In this document: positions 8,304-17,242 of the stretch, one piece after another
Layout: every line of letters starts with the position of its first letter
Numbering within the stretch: the stretch's first letter is position 1
Source of the DNA: Gnetum montanum
Taxonomy: Eukaryota > Streptophyta > Gnetopsida > Gnetales > Gnetaceae
Direction of reading: 5' to 3'
NCBI GenBank assembly: GCA_015680685.1
Contig: MNCI01026620.1
Location: 267,395 to 304,793 of the forward strand
DNA: 37,399 nt
The notes under the pieces: generated by a model
The model's input: the letters and a program-made list of their open reading frames with translations, nothing else
Database searches by the model: none
Told to the model about the DNA's origin: nothing
Made by a program: the position numbers and the translations under genes

Positions 8304-10190
8304 ATGTCTCTTCTACAAGATAATAATAACGCCATACTTAGTGAGGAAATTCATTGGAGAACTAATGAATTATATGATGATGAAGATTGGAGTATACAAC
8401 CTGAAGTGGGAGTTTCTTATAAAGATGAACAAAAACAACGTCATCGCAACACACGAAGACATAACTTACCCGATGACGATGAACCCCCACTAGCCACTAC
8501 AAGCTTAACACAACTACAAGAGGCTGTTCAAATCTCATGTAGGCATCGTAAAGAGATCCGACTACCTAGGCTCAATTTAAATAACTTTCCAAAATTTTCA
8601 GGAGGCTATGACTTAGATCTGCATCAAAATTTACAAGCCTTCTACGATGCCTGTACATGGAATAACATTGATAACAGTTGGCAAAAACTTAAGCTCTTTC
8701 CTATGACACTCATTGACCAAGCTAAATTCTGGTATAGATCCTTAAAACCAAATTCAATACGACGCTGGTCAACCATGATAGAGGTCTTTAACAAAAAATA
8801 TCAAACCTACGCTAGAGTGTTAGCCTTGAGGAAACAAATCCAAGGATGGAGACAAGCAAAACATGAACCCTTGGACATGGCCTTAGAACAACATTATGCA
8901 CTGTTAAAAAACTATCCAAGCCATGGGTTTTCCGAGGAAAGGCTAACGTACCATATCATCAATGGGCTACGTAATGAAACAAGAGAGACCTTAGGAACAT
9001 ATGCCCGAGGTCAATTATATAACCTACAAACCCATCAAATCCAAGAGCTTATTAAGCAAGTAGCAAAAGAAGAAGGAGAATTAGCTAGATGGGAGAGTGT
9101 TGAAAAACATCAATGGGACCAAAGTATTAACTCAACAAAGGTCCATGATCATAACAAGGAGAGATCAACAAATCTCAAGGTGGAAACATCATCTTTGCCA
9201 ATACAACAATTGTTAGAAGAAGCCAAGGCAATGATCAATAAGATGTTGAAATGGATGTATCAAAAGTGTGAAGAATATATCAACAACATTGGAGATAGAG
9301 TTTTGACAACCCAAGAAGCAGGAAGAAATAATAGACACTCGGAGAAAAAGGATGAAGGGAATAAGTGCTCAACTGCCAACCATACATATGAATGCAANAA
9401 ATGCAACATATGCCTGTACGATCACCCTAAAGGCCAGTGCCCAATACTGTTACATATACATGAGCATTGGGAAAACACGTTACATCTAGAGTTCTTACAG
9501 ATATACTGTGTTAGATCATAGTGGCAACAATCCCAGTCATGGAGGAAACCACCCTTAGACTGGAGGCACCCTTCATATTTTCCGAATCCAAATGCTTATC
9601 ACGTTCAACATCCTGTTTCTCCATTTGGGCCACCGTACTCTATCTCACCACAATATTATTCTCCACAATACTATCAACCCATACCTCCAACACAATCACC
9701 ACCTTATGCATCTGATATTCCTCCTAACTTTCAACATTTTCATCTTTTCCCTCCTTCCACAATGCCACCAACTGTTCCTAAGGTGTTTGTGCCACCACAA
9801 CAATCTCCAAATGCTACTTATGCTACTACTTCCAACAGTAGTGAGCAACCTCAGCAACATCAAAGGCGTCCTTTCTTTAAACACGGCCGTAGGAAGGGAC
9901 AACATAATTCTGAGGCCACTTCATCTTCCAATCTAGCACAAGTTCCACACTATGGTGCACCCTTACCTTCGAACCCAACGCCTCATGTAACCTTATCAGG
10001 GCCATCATCATACACTCCAACAACCATACGGCCCAATGAACATAATCATGGGAGGCATCAACCCAATCCTTGCATACCATTTAACGGTCACAAACATCAT
10101 AGTGGGTCAACTCGTTATCCGGGAACTACATCGTATAAAGTGCCCCACTATGCTTACTATAATCAAGTGTGTGAACCCCGAGGGGATTAG
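8304..10190 (+). pseudogene. gag: Gag protein, nearly intact (one internal stop)
   Basis: One reading frame runs from the ATG at 8304 to a stop at 10188-10190, about 628 codons, broken only by TAG at 9519-9521. Residues 1-90 are charged. The Gag core (about residues 95-270) reads FPKFSGGYDLDLHQNLQAF, FWYRSLKPNSIRRWSTMIEV, then HGFSEERLTYHIINGLRNET, as in other plant Ty3/gypsy capsids. A zinc knuckle CNICLYDHPKGQC (CX2CX3HX4C) lies near residue 370, beside an ambiguous base (9398). After the stop comes a proline-, tyrosine- and asparagine-rich tail. The start is chosen as the first ATG after the primer site, 140 bases in. Gag builds the virus-like particle and packages RNA. Its intactness contrasts with the absence of pol. 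The TAG is more likely a point mutation than programmed read-through. Confidence 0.88.
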
Positions 10191-12200
10191 TATAGACCAA
10201 CCCCAATACTTCCAATATGCAAGGATCCTTATTTTCTATTTATTAATCCTTGCCATACTCAACCATTTAGTTATGGGGGATATCCCCGATTGCAATAACA
10301 AGCAGGATTAATAAATATTTTTCATTTTCTTTAATTTTACAACTTTTTGTTTTTCAGTTTTTCATTTTTCAACTTTTTGTTTTATCTTTTTATCTTTTTT
10401 ATCTTTTTGTGTGTTTGTATTTTCATGTTTTTGTAAGTAATCTCATCTACGAATAAAACACTCATGTGGATCGTTGGTTGAGGTGTGTTTTATGTTATTA
10501 AGTCATGAGTGATCAATTATTTTGGAATAGTGAGTCCACTACACCCACTCATTCATTCTACAAATAAGAGGTTTTGTTCAAGGGTACAATGACATTCTTG
10601 AAATTTCTAAAACTTAAAATTAATTTTGTGTTCATTGTACCCAGAATGAAGAAGGACGAACCAAGAGGGAATGATTAGGGTGTGACATCAAGGGGACTTG
10701 TGGATTCTCTTTGGTATCATCTGTGGGAGTTATCATGCAATATGGTTGTACTAAGATCCTTGTAGATCTAATGAAAATGGGAGTAAGAGTAATCAAAAGG
10801 ACACTTGAAAGTCAAAAGCTGTTCTAGGGGATCCCACTGGAAAGACATGCACCCATGCCTGAAGGTTGGCGGCTTCTCTAGATTCAACAAAGTGAATAGA
10901 AAAAAAGAGAGAGAAAAAAACAAAGTGCCATAAAAAAAATCACTCCTCCCTTGCACTAAATGCCAAGTGATCGTACGCCTTGTTGTTATAGTACTCTCAT
11001 AGTTGTTCATCATGGGATGAAAAAAATGCAATGTCACTGATTAGAAGGATGGACTTGGTCTTGATCTTGGAATGATGGGTTAATGACACATTAATCATGC
11101 TTTACACGCAGGATTCATTGTGCCCTGGGTCAATTACCTCATGTCCCAATCTCTACGATCCCTTTATATAGTTCATCTCGTCTCACTATTCATGTAATTG
11201 TAGCTCATGTCTCGTATAGCATAGAATTTTCATCTCATTCCGGTGATATTTACATGTGTGTGTTTTGTGGAGTTAGTGTAGATTACATTTGACCCTTCTA
11301 GTGCCCACGGACACTTTAAGTGTGGTTACACAAGGGCATTATAGGTTGAAACCTGCTTTGGGGAGGGCTCACTTGTGTAATTTCTTGTAATTTTCACTAA
11401 TTCTCTAGCTCACACACACCATTTATTACCCGTAGCGTATTGTTATGATATTCTTTCCCTTATTACTATCCCTCTGATTCAACATTCTTATGAATCATCA
11501 CATAGTCTTTTTCTCTACCATCCGAGGTCCTTATTAATAAATTCCACACCATCATCATTTTCGTGCCTTCAGAACTAGTTGAATTACCCTAGAACCCTTT
11601 AACAATCGTCTAGATCTCTTTAGTTTACATCGTTTAATTTCATCAACATATTAAAAATTCGGTACATCCTCTAAGTGCCCTAACTTTAATAAAAATATAT
11701 ATCTACGTGACCCCCTATGCTAATCAACATTCTTTACAACTATTCATGTAGGGGAATTTTTTCAAATTTCTCTTTACGACTTGCGATTGCACGTCCCTTG
11801 CTTTCATATCCATAACTCACTCGCTCGTACTCCGATTTTCATTCCTTTTCAACCTAGTTGAACCCAGAGTGTTCAGCTTAGTCATGGGGGAAAGGGCACA
11901 TGCCGAATAGTGCATAAATTTTTTGAAATTCATCATTGCCCGAAGGACATATTAAAGGGTAATTAGTTCTAAAATTAAGAATAAAATGTGTCAAAAACAA
12001 TTTCATCCCCTTAGTTATACAAGAAAATTAAATTTGGAAACCACCTAAGCAAAGAGGACTCAACATTATAATCTTTTGGGGACATGTTCTTCCAATAATT
12101 AACATCACATGGAAATAAAGTAAATCTATTAAGGCAAGCAGTAAGGTATAACCTAACTTTGGTAACAACCTTACTAACGATTGGTCTCGTGTGATTGTAG
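10191..12200 (+). other. Non-coding tail between gag and the 3' frame
   Basis: T-rich at 10310-10450, then sequence that matches in blocks the post-integrase tails at 3680-5800 and 32720-34120 (for example GGGTGTGACATCAAGGGGA near 10678, GGAAAGACATGCACCCATG near 10840). It carries the hairpin at 11326-11380 and an AGTCATGGGGG motif at 11880-11890. I see no reliable gene. That the tail survives while pol is absent suggests it holds signals the element needs in cis, although age alone could also explain it. Confidence 0.7.
11326..11380 (+). other. Possible conserved RNA hairpin in the element tail
   Basis: TTACACAAG (11326-11334) pairs perfectly with CTTGTGTAA (11372-11380). Inside, AGGT-TGAA-ACCT (11343-11354) can form a second small stem, and GGGCATTA and TTTGGGGAGG flank it. 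Compare 5537-5593 and about 33882-33930. Confidence 0.45.
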
Positions 12201-12971
12201 ATGACCCTGAAACACGGACAACAGGAACGTCCTGCTCAAGGTGCACTCGAACAATCTCAGAGAGGTGGAAGACATAATTCTATCAGACAACATGTAGAAC
12301 AAGAGGAATAATCATTTAGTGTTCATCAAGAAGATCCTCCTACTGTACAGTCTGGGTAGGCAGAAGTAGGAGATACCCTCTCTGAAAATGATGCTTGGTA
12401 CTTGGGGGAAATGTACCAATTTTGGCACAATAAAGAAGAAGGCACCATGGTTAACATTTGTGGTGTGACTATTGATTTCTCTGTTCAAGCCATTTCGGAA
12501 GTATTAAACCTTTCAAACACAGGGCCAAAGGTTGCTTAGAACCAGCTAGACACTTTCAGAATCGAGCAACTTAATAAACTATTGACAGAGAATAAAAGGG
12601 TGGTAGAAGAAAAAGAGAAGGGGTCTGGGCTACCTCTATGGCACAAGTGCAAACTTACACACATTCCAAGGCACTCAAGGCCTTACAAGAGGAGAAACTC
12701 TAGGCCATACTTCAACGTTATCAAATCCCAAGACCTGGAGTGCAAGAAAAGGGAAAGACACCTATGCAGGCATCACCGCCACCAGGAACTACATGAGTTC
12801 CAAATTTTTGTAAATATTTTGTGTGTTGTGTCTTTGTTTTGTTTTCTTCCCACATTGTGGCATCATCCCATTTTTCCGTCTATTAATCCCATACCTATCC
12901 ACTGTGTAATCAATGTAACTTGTTCTCACTTTAACTCAAGGATGAGTTTTCATTCAGTCGTGGGGCTATGA
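12201..12971 (+). pseudogene. Decayed downstream reading frame (third ORF) before the 3' LTR
   Basis: A single frame can be followed from the ATG at 12201 to a stop at 12969-12971, with internal stops at about 12303, 12357 and 12537. It contains NDAWYLGEMYQFW and GTMVNICGVTIDFSVQAIS, a pattern resembling the xxVRGxxVDFSPEAIN segment of proteins encoded downstream of pol in plant Athila/Tat-like elements (function unknown). Resemblance is from memory of that pattern, so the family call is tentative. The ATG directly follows TCGTGTGATTGTAG, a plausible splice acceptor, and the element at 20744 has an ATG in a similar setting at 34300. The protein end is unclear because the frame runs into the LTR. 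Confidence 0.5.
12956..12968 (+). promoter_or_regulatory. Polypurine tract
   Basis: AGTCGTGGGGCTA lies directly before the 3' LTR; the equivalent in the 20744 element is AGTCATGGGGGTA. It primes plus-strand DNA synthesis in the family. The preceding GAGTTTTCATTC is also conserved between the two elements. Confidence 0.7.
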
Positions 12972-13002
12972 TGAGACATGAAATTGCTCATATTGCTGAC
13001 TG

Positions 13003-13121
13003 TTGCGATAACGCACCAACGTTATGTCATGGGTCACGATATCGCGTATGCGATATCTCATGAGCCGTGATATCACGTACGCGATATCTCATCTACCCAC
13101 AATATCGCGTACGCGATATCG
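13003..13121 (+). repeat. Palindrome-bearing 31-bp tandem array upstream of TATA
   Basis: Units at 13028-13058, 13059-13089 and 13090-13121 with a weaker leading unit. The last holds a perfect 18-base palindrome, ATATCGCGTACGCGATAT, at 13102-13119. Confidence 0.85.
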
Positions 13122-13138
13122 TAATTTGCCGCAATGTC

Positions 13139-13146
13139 TATAAATA
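13139..13146 (+). promoter_or_regulatory. TATA box of the 3' LTR
   Basis: TATAAATA followed by AGAGGCGG, as in the 5' LTR. Confidence 0.7.
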
Positions 13147-14013
13147 AGAGGCGGCTCTCCCTCATTTGGCATCCCAGTTAGATTGTAGTGAAACTCTGAC
13201 AATTTGATCCCTCCAGAGTTAGTTTATTTTTCTAGTGTTTTCTCGCAATGTGGTGAATGTAGTTGTACGGTGTCTTTATTCGAGTGTGACGTACTTGGAC
13301 ATGCACATAACTGGCAATAAAGATCGAGATTACTTCATCATTGCAGCATTCACTTTGTTATTTATTTAATGTTATTTATTACCTACAATAGCACAGTGTG
13401 AGTACGACTTGATTATGAGCATTTACGAATGTGTACAGTTAGTCAAGGAATCGGTTTCTCATCACGATTAGTCTCTCTCACCCTTAAACTCCTAGAAGCA
13501 GAATGAGTACGACTTGATTACGAGCATTTAAGTGTGACTACTTGGTAGCCCAGTGGCGTAGCTAGGATCTGCACTTGGTAATCCCAGTAGTGTATTTGGG
13601 ATTTGCGCTTGGTAATCCTAGTGGTGTACCTAGGATCTGTGCTTGGTAGTCCTAGTGGTAGTCATGCACGAAGTCCAAGATGTGTACGGTTGATCAAGGA
13701 ATCAGTTGCTCGTCGCACTTAGGCTAGAATAGATTCTCTTACCCTTTCCCTCCTAGCTTAGCTTAGTTAATATTATTTTCCATTACCATGAGGAGTAGCA
13801 TTAGAATTAGAACACATCATACACCTCACTCTAGACTAAACCATACGTGACAAATGATAAATACTAGTCCAGGTGGGAAGACAGCGAACTGCGACCTAAG
13901 GTTAACTATCTAGGTGCCACAACTAGTCCGTCTGCAGAGTTCGATCGGATCGCGTGTGAAAATGCTTGTATTCGTATGGTTGAGCGTAGGGGTACCTCGC
14001 CACTCATCAAGAA

Positions 14014-14027
14014 CCCTAAACCCTAAA
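14014..14027. repeat. Two telomere-like CCCTAAA units
   Basis: CCCTAAACCCTAAA, two exact units of the Arabidopsis-type plant telomere repeat, four bases after the 3' LTR end. Two units could be chance. Confidence 0.5.
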
Positions 14028-14190
14028 CTTCAAACCCTTCTTAGTGTATTAGAGTAATCAATGACAAGGTAGTTGTGGCCAATGTAGTTACTAAGCTAAA
14101 CTTCAAACCCTTCTTAGTGTATTAGAGTAATCAATGACAAGGTAGTTGTGGCCAATGTAGTTACTAAGCTAAACTTCAAACCCTTCTTAG
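14025..14190. repeat. 73-bp tandem duplication (2.3 identical copies)
   Basis: Copies start at 14025 and 14098, and a partial third copy of about 20 bases starts at 14171. The full copies look identical by eye. The unit opens AAACTTCAAACCCTTC, adjoining the telomere-like units. Identity implies a recent event or an assembly artefact. Confidence 0.9.
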
Positions 14191-15458
14191 AGTTCACTCC
14201 ATAGGAGATGCGAGTCCACTTCCTTACCTCATACACTACCTCACCACTTATGTTACAAATCAATACCTGAAGAAAAAAGAGCTTAAAAGAGAATTCATGT
14301 TTTAGCAATTTTCTTTTGCATTTTTTTGATAAGAGCTTCTCTTCCATTCTTGGATTAGGATGTTATTTCTTTTTCTTGGTATTTTTAAGTCATCACTTTA
14401 TTGTGTAGCTAGACTCTGCTGAAGTGTTGCTATGCTTTCATAACCCAAAACCATTTGATTAACACAGAGTCAAGTATTTATGTAATATATAAATCTTAAT
14501 TTGATTTTTAAAAATTTTTAAATTTTTTTATTAAATCTTAATAATAATATATTATTAATAAATTTATTTATCAAATTTAGAAATTATAATTAGTTAATTA
14601 GATAGATTAGCATACCTATGTAGAGTTTTGTGATAATTTTGCCTTGCTTGAGAAGGTCATACTTGTAAAAAATGATGTTGGGCCATTAAGGGTATAGCTG
14701 AAAATATTTTATCACTTTGTGTATTAGTGTCACGCTTATCCCAGAAGAGATTATGGCATGGTTTGCATGTGTGTTTAATTTCTACGTTGCACCTGTCTTG
14801 CAAGGGATTACAACAAGTTTTAATGATTTTTGAATTATTGATATTTATAAAATACATAAAAATTATTAAAATATCATTTCGCTACCATGGCAACTTAGGT
14901 TTCCTCATTTATATTAGATATACTATAGCATTCTTATTTATTGAATGCAATGATATATGCAAGTAAACTTTGTAATTCAAATTTTTGTCATCTTCAATGT
15001 TTATGATTGATTTGCTATGCATACCATTGATAGACCTCTTATGATCTCGACTAGGGAAGACCCTATCATTGACATCATTCTTGAGGAATGCGTCTATGAA
15101 TTTTTTTGTTTTGTTTTTACATTTACAATTTTTCTTTTCTTAGTTATTGATTTAGTAGAAAATAAAGAACTAAAGCAATCATGATTAAATTGAACAAGAA
15201 AAATAAATTGTAGAAAAAGCCTTAATTGATTCAAATTACTTTAAAAACATGGTGAATAAAGCAACACCTCCTATTGTGATGAAATTTCATGAAGAAAACT
15301 AGGATGATGAGGTGATGTACATGGACGATTTTGCAAAGAATCTAGAAAAGCTACACCTACTACTTGAGAAAGATTTTTTTAATGAAGGATTTATTAGGGA
15401 TTTGATGGATTACAAATTCATGTTGCCTCAACAATTAGAGTATGTTACTCATAAGAAG
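14191..15458. other. Unassigned AT-rich DNA with one decayed possible reading frame
   Basis: No recognisable gene. A frame at about 15253-15461 on the plus strand reads with one stop (VNKATPPIVMKFHEEN, then YMDDFAKNLEKLHLL and DLMDYKFMLPQQLEY). It looks protein-like but I cannot assign it. A minus-strand frame at 14114-14347 overlaps the 73-bp repeat and has no known features. The stretch separates two elements and ends at the minus-strand LTR. Confidence 0.35.
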
Positions 15459-15733
15459 TGATGAGCAGCGAGGTACCCCCTACACCCAACCATACGAATC
15501 ACAAGTAAATTTAATCTAAGTCAAAGTGCTGCAATGAATAAGAATCAATCTCGATCTTATTATTGTTCATGAAATGTGTCAAGGTACATTGCCACTCGAA
15601 TAAGACGTTGTACAATTGACTCATATCTACACTATGAGCACTCATTGACTATTCTCTAAGACTACAGAATAAAACTATAAGAGTTTGGCTACTCTATTAA
15701 CCAAAGAACACCATAAACATGGCTATGAGCATG

Positions 15734-15741
15734 TATTTATA
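15734..15741 (-). promoter_or_regulatory. TATA box of the minus-strand 3' LTR
   Basis: TATAAATA on the minus strand; the same box is at 19473-19480 in the partner LTR. Confidence 0.65.
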
Positions 15742-15781
15742 AATTTTATTGCTGGGTTGAATCGATGGGACCTCGTCAACA

Positions 15782-15883
15782 CATCATTTCATGCATCGAC
15801 GGTGTCTCGTCAACACATCATTTCATGCATCGACGGTGTCTCGTCAACACATCATTTCATGAGTCAACGGGGCTTTGTAAATG
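15782..15883 (-). repeat. Three 34-bp tandem repeats in U3
   Basis: Units start at 15782, 15816 and 15850. The first two are nearly identical (CATCATTTCATGCATCGACG then GTGTCTCGTCAACA) and the third has diverged. The partner LTR has only a weak trace near 19510-19560. Confidence 0.85.
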
Positions 15884-15965
15884 CAACTTTTATGTCAATA
15901 GGGTTGCATCGATGGGTTAACGAGGCTTAGTTAACATGGCTACGATATTAGAGCCTAGATATCAG

Positions 15966-15985
15966 GGTCAACCAAAAGGTTGACC
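15966..15985. promoter_or_regulatory. Inverted pair of W-boxes near the LTR start
   Basis: GGTCAACC, AAAA, GGTTGACC: a perfect inverted repeat with 8-base arms, each containing TTGACC, the core bound by WRKY transcription factors. The partner LTR has TTGACC and TTGACT in the same place (about 19623-19639), not as a palindrome. Regulation by WRKY factors is inference. Confidence 0.5.
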
Positions 15986-16021
15986 TTTTGTTAGATATCC
16001 CAACCAATTGATGATTCATCA

Positions 16022-16034
16022 TACCCCCATGATT
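16022..16034 (-). promoter_or_regulatory. Polypurine tract of the minus-strand element
   Basis: Minus-strand AATCATGGGGGTA directly before the 3' LTR, matching the tracts at 12956 and 34630. This fixes the element's orientation. Confidence 0.75.
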
Positions 16035-17242
16035 GAATAAAAACTTGTCCTCAAGTTAACAAGATAGGGCTGAGCTTTCTTTACAAAAAAAATTAGGAAT
16101 GATGGGATTATTGACTAATGCTAACTACTAACTGACTCTGAGTGCCACATTACAAAATTTTATTCAAGTGGATGTGTACAAAATGATATAATGACAAAAA
16201 GACTAGATAGACTTTGAAGATTGCAAAATTTGCAGAGGTCTTCAAGAATTCGCTAAAGATTATTCTTCTTATTGCAGCTAGTGGTGGCAGACTTCTAACC
16301 TAGATTGTTATGTCGATGCTTCTCTAGTTATGTGGAACATTCTTGAAGGATGGATTGAAATTTATTCTCATCATCCCATGGATCTAGTAAACATGTGATG
16401 CTTGAGTTGCTATCTTGTATGTGCTATAATTTGTCCATGGGCATATCCTTATCCCTCTCTTGGCTTTGTTTCCATGCCTAGCAAAAGACCTTCTTCCTTA
16501 GGCATTTCTTTGAGCATCACCTATAGTCACCAAAGCATCAACATTAGTTTTGGTAAAATTTCCTTAATAATTAACCCTTTTCGGATCCCTTTGTTTTCAT
16601 TTAAGCACAAGGTGATAATAGCATACTATGCCCAAGGCTTATGAGGTAACTAAAATCATCAAGCTATTCACATTATTTTGATCAATTATTATTAGTTACC
16701 ATGATGTTCAAAAATAGGATGTTAGAAAAATTTCAAAGTGGACATCCCTAGCCCTCATGACTAATAAGGATAACTTTGGAAGCACACAAGTTTTCAAACA
16801 ATTGAAACCAAAGGTTTGATTCAGAGGATGCCCAAGAAATATTGAACTTGAAGGATATTTTAATAGAAAAGTAGAAAAAAATAAAAAAGTAATTGAAAGT
16901 GATGCAAAGTAGTTCTAAATTTATGCATAAATTCAAAGAAACTATCATTGATGTTCTAGAAGATGTGAAGGTTAGTTCAAAGCCATGATCAACAAAAGTT
17001 CAAACTGTCATTGGTGTTCTAGAAGATGTGAAGGATGAGAGGTGTGAGGTGGTGATCCTTTAAAATATGTTGTGTCACGATGATATTTAGGAAAGTGGTA
17101 GTAGAAATTTAAAGTAGAGGACATAGAACTAGTTGGAGAAATAGGTTGTTGAACATAATATCCATATGGTTTCGGATAGTAGTAAGGGTAGGGCTAGCTT
17201 GATGATTGCTTCCCCCATGATTGTGGGTTTTGCCACTGCAGT
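16035..17242 (-). other. Short non-coding tail of the minus-strand element
   Basis: No convincing frame on either strand. It is shorter than the tails of relatives, and I could not find the hairpin in it. A further TCATGGGGGA motif (minus) lies at 17212-17222. Confidence 0.5.

Larger units (their letters stand above)
7107..14009 (+). mobile_element. Complete non-autonomous Ty3/gypsy element: gag and a 3' frame, no pol
   Basis: A 6903-bp element with two LTRs (7107-8162, 12969-14009), a perfect tRNA-Asp primer site, a nearly complete gag frame, a long tail and a polypurine tract. No protease active site, RT, RNase H or integrase can be read between gag (end 10190) and the 3' LTR. Gag is followed almost directly by the tail that lies after integrase in the pol-bearing relatives, so pol looks cleanly deleted. 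Flanking bases are AGAAG (7102-7106) and AGAAC (14010-14014), a 4-of-5 match expected of a decayed target duplication. The LTRs differ at many sites, mostly transitions, so the insertion is not recent. Mobilisation would have needed enzymes from relatives. Confidence 0.88.
12969..14009 (+). repeat. 3' LTR (1041 bp)
   Basis: Begins TGATGAGACATG and ends CTCATCA like its partner at 7107. It contains the palindromic array (13003-13121), TATAAATA (13139-13146) and three 34-bp repeats (13555-13588, 13589-13622, 13623-13656). Differences from the 5' LTR are mostly transitions, many at CpG. Confidence 0.92.
15459..16021 (-). repeat. 3' LTR of the minus-strand element (563 bp, internally deleted)
   Basis: On the minus strand it starts TGATGAATCATC (16021 downward) and ends CTCATCA (15459). 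Compared with its partner it lacks the segment corresponding to 18762-19244, with AAG at both edges of the missing part. It keeps TATAAATA (15734-15741, minus), three 34-bp repeats and a W-box inverted repeat. Confidence 0.88.

Noticed and set aside
10768-11037. Minus-strand 89-codon frame in the gag-only element
   Set aside because: Lies antisense in a tail that is non-coding in the related elements.
14114-14347. Minus-strand 77-codon frame
   Set aside because: Partly made of the 73-bp repeat; no domain or similarity I can name.
15981-16034. Minus-strand TGATGAATC at the LTR end read as a separate inverted-repeat transposon end
   Set aside because: The neighbouring polypurine tract and the match with the 19675 end show that it is the LTR start.
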